Origin: Lachnospiraceae bacterium
Lineage (GTDB): Bacteria; Bacillota; Clostridia; Lachnospirales; Lachnospiraceae
Direction: 5' to 3'
Length of the DNA stretch: 64,000 nt
Assembly (NCBI GenBank): GCA_015057825.1
Contig: SVDN01000008.1
Location: 40,374 to 104,373, forward strand
The notes under the pieces were generated by a model. The model ran no database searches. It was not told the DNA's origin and saw nothing but the letters and a program-made list of their open reading frames with translations. Made by a program: the position numbers and the translations under genes. Shown piece by piece: positions 7,750 through 15,473 of this stretch. Numbering within the stretch: position 1 is the first letter of the stretch; every line of letters begins with the position of its first letter.

Positions 7750-9063
7750 ATGTTTGCGGATACAGCGAAAATATTTATTAAATCGGGTAAAGGCGGAGAC
7801 GGTCACGTTAGTTTCAGACGTGAGCTTTATGTGCCTGACGGCGGCCCTAACGGCGGAGACGGCGGAAAAGGCGGAGATATTATATTTGAAGTGGACGAAG
7901 GTCTTAATACTTTAACCGATTTCAGACATAAAAGAAAATATGTTGCCGAGGCCGGTGAAGAGGGCGGCAAAAACAATAAACACGGAAAAAACGGCGAAAG
8001 CCTTGTTATAAAAGTTCCTGCGGGGACGGTTATTAAAGATGATGAAAGCGGCAAAGTTATTGCCGATATGTCGGGAGATAACAAACGTGAAGTTATTCTT
8101 ACCGGCGGTCGAGGCGGCAAAGGTAACCAACATTATGCCACATCTACCATGCAGGCGCCTAAATACGCCCAGCCGGGTCAGGACAGTATGGAACTTTGGG
8201 TTCGCCTGGAACTTAAAGTTATAGCGGATGTAGGTCTTGTTGGCTTTCCAAATGTTGGTAAATCAACCCTTCTCAGCCGCGTAACCAATGCTAAACCAAA
8301 GGTTGCAAATTATCACTTTACAACCCTCAATCCACATCTTGGTGTGGTTGATTTAGGCGATGGTGAAGGTTTTGTAATGGCGGATATTCCGGGGCTTATT
8401 GAAGGCGCATCGGAAGGTGTTGGCTTGGGACATGATTTTCTTCGTCATATCGAAAGAACAAAAGTAATCATTCATATGGTTGATGCAGCGGGAACCGAAG
8501 GTCGCGATCCGATTGAGGATATAAAAAAGATAAACAATGAACTTGGCTCTTACAATCCGGAACTTCTTAAGCTTCCGCAGGTTATTGCAGCCAATAAGAT
8601 AGATTGTTTCGCAGAGTTTTACGATGATGATGAAAACGCCGTAAATTCAAATGAAACACTTATTAAACTTAAAGAAGAATTCGAAAAGGATGGTATAAAA
8701 GTATATCCTATTTCCGCAGTCAGCGGAAAAGGCGTAAATGAACTTTTATGGCATGTTAACGAATTATTAAAAACCGTGGATCAAACTCCGGTTGTATTTG
8801 AAAAAGAATTTGACGTCAGAGCTTTTGTTGACGATGTAACCGCTCCTTACACAGTCCAAAAGATTGAAGACGGAGTATTTTCAATCGAAGGCCCGCGTAT
8901 TGAAAGAATGCTCGGATATACAAATCTCGAGTCCGAAAAAGGATTTAAGTTCTTCCAGGATTTCATGCGCGATAACGGCATTTTACAAGAATTAGAAGAT
9001 TTGGGAATAGTAGACGGTGATACTGTAAATATCTACGGACACAGCTTCGACTACTATAAGTGA
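7750..9063 (+). CDS. obgE: GTPase ObgE/CgtA
   Basis: This 437-residue ribosome-associated GTPase acts in 50S assembly and stress control. The glycine-rich Obg fold fills about 1-158 (SGKGGDGHVSFRRE, PDGGPNGGDGGKGGDI). The G domain has GFPNVGKST (G1), DIPGLIEGAS (G3) and ANKID (G4). The C-terminal OCT domain of Firmicutes Obg follows. Its place after rpmA and before yhbY/nadD is conserved. The start is ATG 7750, with a modest AGG site upstream. Confidence 0.97.
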   Translation: MFADTAKIFIKSGKGGDGHVSFRRELYVPDGGPNGGDGGKGGDIIFEVDEGLNTLTDFRHKRKYVAEAGEEGGKNNKHGKNGESLVIKVPAGTVIKDDESGKVIADMSGDNKREVILTGGRGGKGNQHYATSTMQAPKYAQPGQDSMELWVRLELKVIADVGLVGFPNVGKSTLLSRVTNAKPKVANYHFTTLNPHLGVVDLGDGEGFVMADIPGLIEGASEGVGLGHDFLRHIERTKVIIHMVDAAGTEGRDPIEDIKKINNELGSYNPELLKLPQVIAANKIDCFAEFYDDDENAVNSNETLIKLKEEFEKDGIKVYPISAVSGKGVNELLWHVNELLKTVDQTPVVFEKEFDVRAFVDDVTAPYTVQKIEDGVFSIEGPRIERMLGYTNLESEKGFKFFQDFMRDNGILQELEDLGIVDGDTVNIYGHSFDYYK

Positions 9064-9073
9064 TATAGCTTTG

Positions 9074-9118
9074 AAATACAAATAATTTATATGCTTGCAT
9101 ATATAATTATTTGTATTT
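9074..9118 (+). terminator. AT-rich hairpin after obgE (possible terminator)
   Basis: A 12-bp stem (9074-9085 with 9107-9118, AAATACAAATAA / TTATTTGTATTT) is continued by a 7-bp inner stem TATATGC/GCATATA. It lies 10 bases after the obgE stop. No long T-tract follows, so termination may be weak; the stem is AT-rich. Confidence 0.5.
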
Positions 9119-9126
9119 ATAAAGCG

Positions 9127-9261
9127 AACAGATATGAGGAAGAAGCACGAAGTGCGGGATTCCGAATATCTGTAGGATTGCGAGAGCGAAGCGAAGCAAT
9201 CCGTATATCACTTATAACTATATCAATTATAAACTAAATATAGCCTAACAGATATGAGGAA
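9127..9261. repeat. Structured intergenic element bounded by a 15-bp direct repeat
   Basis: AACAGATATGAGGAA occurs at 9127-9141 and again at 9247-9261, exactly 120 bases apart; the second copy contains the Shine-Dalgarno site of yhbY. The interval holds three hairpins: ACAGATAT/ATATCTGT (9128-9135 with 9166-9173) enclosing GCAC/GTGC (9145-9148 with 9152-9155), and GGATTGC/GCAATCC (9175-9181 with 9196-9202). The layout resembles insertion of a small palindromic element with duplication of the yhbY ribosome-binding site, but no transposase or other copy is seen here. Confidence 0.6.
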
Positions 9262-9266
9262 ATTAA

Positions 9267-9554
9267 ATGACAAGTAAAGAAAGAGCTTATTTAAGAAAAA
9301 TTGCACAAACAACGGAAGCAACCTTTTCCTGCGGTAAATCCAGCATTACACCGGAGTTTACCAAAGCAGTGGAAGAGGCAATTAACGTAAGAGAACTTAT
9401 TAAAATCAACGTTCTTAAAAACTGCATGGACGATCCGAGAGAAATTGCCGAGATACTTGCGGAACGTACAAAATCGGAAGTCGTTCAGGTTGTGGGCAAA
9501 AAAATCACATTATATAAGTTTGTAAAAGAAAATAAAAAACATATATTAAATTAA
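9267..9554 (+). CDS. yhbY: CRM-domain RNA-binding protein YhbY
   Basis: The 95-residue protein consists of one CRS1-YhbY (CRM) domain: TSKERAYLRKIAQ at the start, then the G-[KR]-x-S-I-T-like loop CGKSSITPEF, and VVQVVGKKITLYK at the C-terminus. Family members bind precursors of the 50S subunit, in line with the neighbouring obgE and rsfS. ATG 9267 follows GAGG within the second copy of the 15-bp repeat. Confidence 0.93.
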   Translation: MTSKERAYLRKIAQTTEATFSCGKSSITPEFTKAVEEAINVRELIKINVLKNCMDDPREIAEILAERTKSEVVQVVGKKITLYKFVKENKKHILN

Positions 9555-9570
9555 AAAAATATATGAGGGA

Positions 9571-9605
9571 TTGATTTACATAATAATATTATGTAAATCA
9601 ATTTT
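9571..9605 (+). terminator. Perfect palindromic hairpin after yhbY
   Basis: Bases 9571-9601 form a perfect 31-base palindrome (15-bp arms starting TTGATTTACATAATA, one central base), followed by TTTT. It probably terminates the yhbY transcript, although nadD starts only 20 bases later. A closely related palindrome occurs at 42332-42357 between mutS and mutL. Confidence 0.65.
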
Positions 9606-9621
9606 CGGTTAACGCAAAAGT

Positions 9622-10272
9622 ATGAAAAAAATCGGTATTTTAGGCGGTACATTCGATCCCATTCATAATGCACACATCATTTTCTCCGAAGCTGCTTACG
9701 ATCAGCTGAATCTTGATGAAATGCTTATAATGCCATCACCAAATCCGCCCCATAAGGATAAAAACAAAATAACGGATCTTAATGACAGAGTGACAATGAT
9801 TAAGCTGGCTTTGGAAGAGCACCCTAAGCTTATATTTTCTGATTTTGAGCTTAAAAGAGAAGGAAAGGTTTATACTTACGAAACCTTAAAGCTTTTTAAA
9901 GAACAGCATCCGGACTGCGAGCTTTATTTTCTTGTTGGCGAGGATTCTCTTTACAACATCGATAATTGGTATAAACCGGAAGAAATATTCGCCAATTGTA
10001 AGATTGTTACTTCCGTTCGTGATCTTAAAGAGTATGACAGCAATAACAAAAATGCTGCCGAGTATGTAAAAGAGCGAGAAAGCAAATCTTTTGAAGAAGA
10101 AATTGCAAATCACAAAAAGAGATTTAACGCCGATATTATTGTACTAAAGCTTGGAAATATCGATATTTCCGCCACAAAGGTCAGAGAAAGAGCCAAGGCC
10201 GGGGAAGATATTTGTGATTTGCTACCTCAAAAAGTTGCCGACTATATAGAAAAAAATAAGGTTTATGGTTAA
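9622..10272 (+). CDS. nadD: Nicotinate-nucleotide adenylyltransferase
   Basis: This 216-residue cytoplasmic enzyme makes nicotinic acid adenine dinucleotide from NaMN and ATP. The nucleotidyltransferase motif GGTFDPIHNAH is at the N-terminus; PNPPHKD, GEDSLYNIDNWYKPEE and the C-terminal ISATKVRERAKAG (ISxTxxR type) follow. The start ATG 9622 has only a weak upstream AAAAG. It is paired with yqeK 41 bases downstream, as in other Firmicutes. Confidence 0.96.
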   Translation: MKKIGILGGTFDPIHNAHIIFSEAAYDQLNLDEMLIMPSPNPPHKDKNKITDLNDRVTMIKLALEEHPKLIFSDFELKREGKVYTYETLKLFKEQHPDCELYFLVGEDSLYNIDNWYKPEEIFANCKIVTSVRDLKEYDSNNKNAAEYVKERESKSFEEEIANHKKRFNADIIVLKLGNIDISATKVRERAKAGEDICDLLPQKVADYIEKNKVYG

Positions 10273-10313
10273 ATTTTTAAAGATATAAATGATTATTGCG
10301 GGAGATTTTTATT

Positions 10314-10952
10314 ATGGATATCAATTATAAAGAAAAAATCATGAATATTGATATTGAAAAGGAAACTGCTTTTGAACACAACAAAAATGTTGCCAAAATA
10401 TTGGAAATTTTAAAGCAGGACTTGGACGAAGAACGTTTTATTCATACCTTGGGAGTTGCTTTTACCGCATCATCATTAGCTATGAGATATGGAGAAAACA
10501 TTTTTAAAGCAAATTATGCGGGTCTTTTACATGATTCGGCCAAATCCATTCCAAATGATAAGAAAGCTGATATTTGTGATGAACTGGGCATTGAAGTAAG
10601 AGATGTGGAAAGAAGAAATCCTCACTTGCTTCATGCAAAACTGGGCGCTTACAGAGCCAAGAATGTTTTCGGGATAGATGACAATGACGTTTTAAATTCG
10701 ATTATATCTCATACAACGGCGGCAAGAAAAATGTCTGCTTTACAAAAAATAATATATCTTGCGGATTTTATCGAACCCGGAAGAACCGATGATATAAAGC
10801 AAATGAAGGAAGTAAGAGATATGGCTTTTAAAGATTTGGATGCTGCGGTTTTTATGACTTTGGAAGCTAGTCTTGAATACTTAAAGCAAAAAAAAGCGGA
10901 AGTGGATCCTCTTTCCGAAGAAGTTTATGATGCTTTGAAAGTATTTTTTTAA
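10314..10952 (+). CDS. yqeK: HD-domain phosphohydrolase YqeK
   Basis: The HD-superfamily hydrolase of about 212 residues has metal-binding motifs RFIHTLGVAFTA, LLHDSAKS and ISHTTAARKM. YqeK proteins hydrolyse diadenosine tetraphosphate symmetrically. ATG 10314 is chosen because GGGAG (10300-10304) lies 9 bases before it; the in-frame TTG at 10296 overlaps that site. The usual Firmicutes order nadD-yqeK-(lytR)-rsfS is kept, but no LytR-CpsA-Psr gene is present here. Confidence 0.92.
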   Translation: MDINYKEKIMNIDIEKETAFEHNKNVAKILEILKQDLDEERFIHTLGVAFTASSLAMRYGENIFKANYAGLLHDSAKSIPNDKKADICDELGIEVRDVERRNPHLLHAKLGAYRAKNVFGIDDNDVLNSIISHTTAARKMSALQKIIYLADFIEPGRTDDIKQMKEVRDMAFKDLDAAVFMTLEASLEYLKQKKAEVDPLSEEVYDALKVFF

Positions 10953-11062
10953 ATACTTATTACATTAAGCTGTAAATTTATGTATAATAAATTGAATTTA
11001 TTTATTTTTGTTAAATTTATGGCTTTTTTAAACAATAAATATGAAGAAAAGAGAAGAGTAAT

Positions 11063-11410
11063 ATGACAGCAAAAGAAATTGCAAAAATTGCAGCCAATGC
11101 AATTGAAGACAAAAAAGGAATTGATACAAAAATCATTGAAATATCGAAAATATCTGTAATGGCGGATTATTTTGTAATTAGCGGCGGCTCCAATCCGAAC
11201 CAGGTAAATGCCCTTGTGGAAAACGTTGAAGAAGAGCTTTCAAAAGCAGGTGTTCACGCAAAACACATCGAAGGTCACGGTAATGCAAATTGGGTACTTC
11301 TTGATTACGGTGATGTTATTATTCATATTTTCAACGAAGATGACAGGCTTTTCTATGATTTGGAAAAAATCTGGTCAGACGGTAAAGATATTTCAATCGA
11401 AGAATTGTAA
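11063..11410 (+). CDS. rsfS: Ribosome silencing factor RsfS
   Basis: The 115-residue RsfS/Iojap protein binds L14 and blocks subunit joining in starved cells. Typical segments are KKGIDTKIIEISKISVMADYFVISGGSN, VEEELSKAGVHAKHIEG, NANWVLLDYGDVIIHIF and FYDLEKIWSDG. The start ATG 11063 follows AGAAGAG. The downstream gap has a small 7-bp hairpin AGGACAA/TTGTCCT (11441-11457) without a T-tract. Confidence 0.96.
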   Translation: MTAKEIAKIAANAIEDKKGIDTKIIEISKISVMADYFVISGGSNPNQVNALVENVEEELSKAGVHAKHIEGHGNANWVLLDYGDVIIHIFNEDDRLFYDLEKIWSDGKDISIEEL

Positions 11411-11490
11411 TTTTTTTATTTGGTAGTTTTTATAGTAAAAAGGACAATCGTTGTCCTATGCAATGCATATATTTGAGGTACTTATAAGAA

Positions 11491-12885
11491 ATGACGGAAA
11501 TATTAAAAAAAGAAAATCCCTTAGGTTATGAACCTGTAGGTAAGTTGCTTAGGAAATTTGCAATACCCAGCTGTATTGCTTTGGTTGTTAACGCGCTTTA
11601 CAACATTGTAGACCAGATATTTATCGGTCAAAGCGTAGGTTATTTGGGCAATGGTGCAACAAATATCATTTTGCCTTTTACGGTTTTGGCAATGGCTATC
11701 AGCTTACTTTGCGGTGATGGTTGTGCGGCTTTTTACAGCCAGATGCTTGGAAGAAAAAAACCGGAAGAAGCGGCAAAGGGTGTATTTAGCGCTATTATTG
11801 TTTCCATAGTTGCTTGTTTGGCACTTATGGCTGTTTTCCTTATATTTGCGGAACCGCTATGTAAGTTAACAGGCGGTACAAGCGAATTTATGCCTTATGC
11901 TCTTGATTACGGAAGAATTATTGCCATCGGTTATCCAATGACCGGATTTGCATGCGCTTTTTCAGCCGTTATAAGAGCTGATGGTAGTCCGAGATACAGC
12001 ATGAGCGGATTGATTGCGGGATGTATAACAAATATTATTTTGGATTATATCTTTGTTTTTCCGCTGGATATGGGCGTAAAAGGCGCTGCATTGGCAACGG
12101 TTTTAGGCCAGATAGCAAATGTTCTTGTTTATGTTTTCTATTTTAAACGTTTTAAATGCGTTACTATAAAAAAAGAAAACATAAGAGTCAGCCCATCAGC
12201 CTTAAAACCGATTTTAAAGCTGGGATCTTCCAGTTTTATTACCCAGATGTCTGCGGTTGTTATTATCATTGTATTAAATAACATCATGGTAAAATACGGA
12301 GCTCAATCTGTTTACGGTGCGGAAATTCCTTTAACTTCCTTTGGAATAACCATGAAAATCAATAATATTTTGGTTTCCATAATGGCCGGAATAGGTGCCG
12401 GTTCATTACCGATTATCGGTTTTAACTATGGTGCCGGAAATTATGAGAGAATCAAAAAGACAATATTTACAGCCATAAGAGCTGCCAGTATTTGCGGTTT
12501 GATTGCAACTGTATTTTTCCAGATTTTCCCTGCACAAATTGTAAATATATTCGGTGCGCAAAATGATTTGTATTTGAATTTCGGAATATTATGTTTAAGA
12601 ATATTCCTTTCATGTATTATTCTTGACGGATTAAACAATTCAGCGGCTACATATTTCCAAGCAATGGGAAAACCCGTTTATTCGGTTACGTCATCCATTT
12701 GCAGACAAATTGCTTTCAATATACCTGTTTTATTGATTTTATCGGCTGTTATGGGAATAGAAGGCTGTTTATGGGCCGGACCGGTTACAACAATAGCTTC
12801 GTTTATATTAAATGTAGTTTTACTTATTAAAGGACTTAAGAACTTGAAAGCCGAATTGCATTATTCGCCGATAAAGGCAAATTAA
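11491..12885 (+). CDS. MATE-family multidrug/organic-cation efflux transporter
   Basis: This 464-residue membrane protein has about 12 hydrophobic segments and two MatE halves. The N-terminal half opens with LLRKFAIPSCIALVVNALYNIVDQIFIGQSVG and contains ADGSPRYSMSG; the second half contains GIGAGSLPIIGFNYGAGNYERIKK, typical of NorM/DinF-like exporters. It probably exchanges drugs or organic cations for Na+ or H+; the substrate cannot be deduced. It lies alone before a terminator shared with lexA. Confidence 0.92.
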   Translation: MTEILKKENPLGYEPVGKLLRKFAIPSCIALVVNALYNIVDQIFIGQSVGYLGNGATNIILPFTVLAMAISLLCGDGCAAFYSQMLGRKKPEEAAKGVFSAIIVSIVACLALMAVFLIFAEPLCKLTGGTSEFMPYALDYGRIIAIGYPMTGFACAFSAVIRADGSPRYSMSGLIAGCITNIILDYIFVFPLDMGVKGAALATVLGQIANVLVYVFYFKRFKCVTIKKENIRVSPSALKPILKLGSSSFITQMSAVVIIIVLNNIMVKYGAQSVYGAEIPLTSFGITMKINNILVSIMAGIGAGSLPIIGFNYGAGNYERIKKTIFTAIRAASICGLIATVFFQIFPAQIVNIFGAQNDLYLNFGILCLRIFLSCIILDGLNNSAATYFQAMGKPVYSVTSSICRQIAFNIPVLLILSAVMGIEGCLWAGPVTTIASFILNVVLLIKGLKNLKAELHYSPIKAN

Positions 12886-12913
12886 AAATAAATTTTTTGA
12901 TTAAAGACAGAAG

Positions 12914-12948
12914 AAAGGCATGGACTTAAAACAAAAGTCCATGCCTTT
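12914..12948. terminator. Bidirectional terminator between MATE gene and lexA
   Basis: A 14-bp stem AAAGGCATGGACTT / AAGTCCATGCCTTT (12914-12927 with 12935-12948) has A-rich and T-rich flanks on both sides. It serves the convergent MATE (plus) and lexA (minus) genes. Confidence 0.85.
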
Positions 12949-12974
12949 TATATATGTGTGTTTAAAAAAGTTAA

Positions 12975-13586
12975 TTACATAGTTCTGAATAAAGCAACAA
13001 CCTTACCGAGAATCTCCACATGATCAACAATAATCGGATCCATACTGTCGTTTTCCGGCTGAAGTCTGTAATGACCTTTTTCTTTATAAAATGTTTTAAC
13101 CGTTGCGGAATCATCAACCAAAGCAACAACAATATCTCCGTTATTGGCAGTGTTCTGTTGCTGAACAATAATCAAATCGCCGTTATAGATGCCTACATTA
13201 ATCATGCTGTCGCCTTTAACCACCAGCATAAAAGAGTCTTTTTTCGGCATATATTGAGCCGGAACGGAGAAGTAATCGCTGATATTTTCCTGAGCAAGCA
13301 AGGGTTCTCCCGCAGCAACGCGACCAACAATAGGAATGTTAACAACTTCGCGCCTTGCAAGATTGAAAGAATCGTCCATTATCTCAATAGCTCTCGGTTT
13401 TGTTGGATCACGTCTTATGTATCCGTTTTTTTCAAGAGTTTCCAAATGAGCATGCACCGATGAAGTGGAGCTTAAATGTACTGCTTTGCATATTTCGCGA
13501 ACTGCAGGCGGATAACCTTTATTAATTATTTCGGATTTAATAAATTCCAATATTTCTTTTTGTTTTTCCGATATTTTTCCCGGCAT
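12975..13586 (-). CDS. lexA: SOS repressor LexA
   Basis: This 203-residue repressor has an N-terminal winged helix-turn-helix (SEKQKEILEFIKSEI...YPPAVREICKAVHLSSTSSVHAHLETLEKNGYI) and a C-terminal S24 peptidase domain. The Ala92-Gly93 cleavage site lies in VGRVAAGEP, the catalytic Ser127 in GDSM and Lys164 in ATVKTF, so RecA-stimulated self-cleavage should work. The start at 13586 has AGGAGG 6 bases upstream; the longer open frame to 13799 only covers the control region. It diverges from a YneA-like gene across several LexA boxes and is presumably autoregulated. Confidence 0.97.
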   Translation of the reverse strand: MPGKISEKQKEILEFIKSEIINKGYPPAVREICKAVHLSSTSSVHAHLETLEKNGYIRRDPTKPRAIEIMDDSFNLARREVVNIPIVGRVAAGEPLLAQENISDYFSVPAQYMPKKDSFMLVVKGDSMINVGIYNGDLIIVQQQNTANNGDIVVALVDDSATVKTFYKEKGHYRLQPENDSMDPIIVDHVEILGKVVALFRTM

Positions 13587-13670
13587 AAAAAACCTCCTAA
13601 TATAAAATCTAATCGATCGACGGCAGTTATTAAAGCTGCTAATAATAATGTTTGAACATTTGTTTTGTAT

Positions 13671-13699
13671 AGAATAACATATGTTCGATATGATTGCAA
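13671..13699 (-). promoter_or_regulatory. lexA promoter
   Basis: On the minus strand TTGCAA (13699-13694) and TATTCT (13676-13671) are 17 bases apart. A LexA-box-like sequence occupies the spacer, so repressor binding would exclude RNA polymerase. Confidence 0.55.
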
Positions 13700-13745
13700 T
13701 AATTTTTTCAAACTTTTGTTCGCGAAAATTTGTTCGAAAAAAGTC

Positions 13746-13774
13746 TTGACAAACACTCGTTCGTATATTATTAT
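13746..13774 (+). promoter_or_regulatory. Promoter of the YneA-like gene
   Basis: TTGACA (13746-13751) and TATTAT (13769-13774) are separated by 17 bases, with LexA boxes just upstream (13723-13736) and downstream (13793-13806). A CGTTCG half-site lies in the spacer. Confidence 0.75.
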
Positions 13775-13865
13775 AAACCAAACAAATGTTTTCGAACAAA
13801 AGTTTGAGAAACGATATGAGTTATAAATACAGGGAATTTTGGATTTATTGACAGGAGTGATAATT

Positions 13866-14246
13866 ATGTACGCAGAAATCAGATCTCAGAAAATTGCTTA
13901 TTTAAAAGAAAAAAGAAGACGTGAAATCATGAGAACAAAGTTTTTGATTGCTATTGCTGTTATTATTGTTATAGCGGTATTTTTGATATTTATGATTCCG
14001 CAAAGAGTAGGTGCTTCATCAAATATCGAACAAGTCAATACTCAAAAAGTGTATAAAAGCGTTGAAGTACAAGCGGGTGATTCCTTGTGGTCAATTGCGT
14101 CTGATTACTATAATGACGAATATACACATATTCATTATGATGACATAAATGACTATATTAAAGAATTAAAAAGCATGAACAGCCTTAAGGATGATGTTAT
14201 ACACAGCGGAGCCAATATTACTGTAGCTTATTATATGCCTGTATAA
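13866..14246 (+). CDS. YneA-like SOS-controlled LysM membrane protein
   Basis: The 126-residue protein has a basic N-terminus (about 1-24), one membrane segment (about 25-46, FLIAIAVIIVIAVFLIFM) and an extracytoplasmic LysM domain (VEVQAGDSLWSIASDYYNDEYTHIHYDDINDYIKELKSMNSL). Architecture, size and divergence from lexA match B. subtilis YneA, an SOS-induced inhibitor of cell division; the function here is inferred from these. The start ATG 13866 follows AGGAG (13853-13857); an in-frame start at 13839 precedes that site and is not preferred. Confidence 0.82.
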   Translation: MYAEIRSQKIAYLKEKRRREIMRTKFLIAIAVIIVIAVFLIFMIPQRVGASSNIEQVNTQKVYKSVEVQAGDSLWSIASDYYNDEYTHIHYDDINDYIKELKSMNSLKDDVIHSGANITVAYYMPV

Positions 14247-14300
14247 AGTTTTCAAAGTTGAACCCTTTTTATTTTTTCAATATTTTAGATAAAAAAAGAC

Positions 14301-14329
14301 TTGAAAAAATTGCCAAACGCTTATAAAAT
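14301..14329 (+). promoter_or_regulatory. Promoter of tRNA-Pro
   Basis: TTGAAA (14301-14306) and TAAAAT (14324-14329) are separated by 17 bases and end 44 bases before the tRNA. Confidence 0.6.
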
Positions 14330-14373
14330 AGTACAAGTGGTTAAAAGCCATATAATTAAATATTTTATACTAT

Positions 14374-14447
14374 CGGGGTGTGGCTCAGCTTGGTAGAGCG
14401 CTTGGTTCGGGACTAAGAGGTCGCGTGTTCGAATCACGTCACCCCGA
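14374..14447 (+). tRNA. tRNA-Pro (anticodon CGG)
   Basis: The 74-base cloverleaf has acceptor arms CGGGGTG/CACCCCG with discriminator A at 14447, a D-arm GCTC...GAGC, an anticodon arm CTTGG-TTCGGGA-CTAAG with anticodon CGG at 14408-14410, and a T-arm CGTGT-TCGAATC-ACG type. The loop TTCGGGA is characteristic of proline tRNAs. The 3' CCA is not encoded. It reads CCG codons. Confidence 0.96.
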
Positions 14448-14574
14448 TTTTTAATTGAATTTGCATATTCCACTTTGTGATTTTTTTATTTTCGATTATT
14501 TATTATCGTCTATTGTCGGTGCATTGGATTATATTAATTATAAAGATGATAAGGATGTCAGGAAATAAAGCTAA

Positions 14575-15159
14575 CTAATTCATAAGCGTTGGAATGGTTC
14601 CTTTTTCCATATGCTCAACAATCAATTTGGTTAATTCTTCAGAAGTTATTTTTTGATCGTTATTAAACCACCAACGAACGCTTACAAGCAAATTATTTAC
14701 AAGCAAATAGGCATACCATTGTGCGCGTTCTTTTCTTTGTTTTTTGATTTTTTTGTTTGATAAGATGCTTTTTTGCATTTTTTCAACACCGGCCGAAATC
14801 ATTTCTTCAAATACATTACGGCCCAGAAGTAAGCTTGACCAAAGAATTTCGTATTTTTCTTTGTTTTCTTTTAAATGTTCCAAGGATTCTTTGAAGTGTT
14901 TTATATAATCTTTGCTTTCCAGGTCTGAAAATAGCATAAATTCAACATCCATGTTTTCTTCAAAATCTTTTACGATATTGTCGATAATAAAATCTCGAAG
15001 AGCAAATTTGTCCTCGAAATGTCTGTAAAAAGTAGAGCGGTTTATGCGAGCTTTTTCTGTTATCTGCTTAATTGAGATGGCAGCAAAATCCTCGGCTTTA
15101 AGTAACTCATAAAAAGTATTTTCAATCAGTTCTTCTGTTTTGATTGTCCGCAAATCCAT
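14575..15159 (-). CDS. TetR-family transcriptional regulator
   Basis: The 194-residue regulator has an N-terminal TetR DNA-binding domain (about 8-55), with the helix-turn-helix in AAISIKQITEKARINRSTFYRHFEDKFALRDFI, and an all-helical ligand-binding domain of the TetR_C_7 / dihydroxyacetone-kinase-regulator type. It diverges from the flavin/iron-sulfur oxidoreductase, with a palindromic operator candidate between them, so it probably represses that gene and itself until an unknown inducer binds. AGGAG precedes the start. Confidence 0.92.
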   Translation of the reverse strand: MDLRTIKTEELIENTFYELLKAEDFAAISIKQITEKARINRSTFYRHFEDKFALRDFIIDNIVKDFEENMDVEFMLFSDLESKDYIKHFKESLEHLKENKEKYEILWSSLLLGRNVFEEMISAGVEKMQKSILSNKKIKKQRKERAQWYAYLLVNNLLVSVRWWFNNDQKITSEELTKLIVEHMEKGTIPTLMN

Positions 15160-15473
15160 TGATTTCTCCTTTTTTTCTTATGTTCATGTATTTTTAAATC
15201 TATAACAAGTATTAAATGAATCCTCATGAAATATATATTATTTTAAATCGGATATTCTTGTTATTTATTAATATATTAAAATAAGCAAAATACTCTTGCA
15301 ACATTTTTTTAGAATGTGTTGCATATGCAACAGTTGAAATTGCATTAATGATTGTTTGATTTTGCGTGAACATTATAATTAATATATAAGAGTTAATTCT
15401 ATCTGCGTAAGTAAGCTTATATGTATACTTTTGCGGATATTGAAAAATTTCATGTATATTTTTTGGAGGTATT
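15160..15473. promoter_or_regulatory. Divergent tetR / oxidoreductase control region
   Basis: These 314 bases hold no gene. The minus strand has TTGCAA (15301-15296) and TAATAT (15278-15273), 17 bases apart, for tetR. The plus strand has TTGTTT (15352-15357) and TATAAT (15374-15379), 16 bases apart, for the oxidoreductase. Between them is the perfect palindrome TGTTGCATATGCAACA (15317-15332), and a further half-site TTGCAACA overlaps the tetR -35 box. The remaining sequence is AT-rich leader. An open frame on the minus strand (15224-15541) crosses both promoters and is discounted. Confidence 0.65.
15317..15332. promoter_or_regulatory. Candidate TetR operator (16-bp perfect palindrome)
   Basis: TGTTGCATATGCAACA is its own reverse complement and lies between the two divergent promoters, with a second half-site 15 bases away at 15296-15303. 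Size and symmetry suit a TetR dimer. Binding is inferred. Confidence 0.6.

Larger units (their letters stand above)
13653..13806. promoter_or_regulatory. Cluster of LexA (SOS) boxes between lexA and the YneA-like gene
   Basis: Compared with the Gram-positive SOS consensus CGAACRNRYGTTYG, five sites can be read: TGAACATTTGTTTT (13653-13666); ATAACATATGTTCG (13674-13687); CAAACTTTTGTTCG (13709-13722); CGAAAATTTGTTCG (13723-13736); CGAACAAAAGTTTG (13793-13806). The third and fifth are the same sequence in opposite orientations. The second sits in the spacer of the lexA promoter; the fourth lies just upstream of, and the fifth just downstream of, the plus-strand promoter. No site is a perfect match, but the density and symmetry strongly imply LexA control of both genes. 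Confidence 0.8.

Noticed and set aside
11441..11457. Hairpin AGGACAA/TTGTCCT between rsfS and the MATE gene as a terminator
   Set aside because: Only 7 bp and no T-tract on the transcribed strand.
13587..13799. Extended N-terminus of LexA
   Set aside because: The frame crosses the LexA boxes and promoters; AGGAGG and the MPGKISEKQ start place initiation at 13586.
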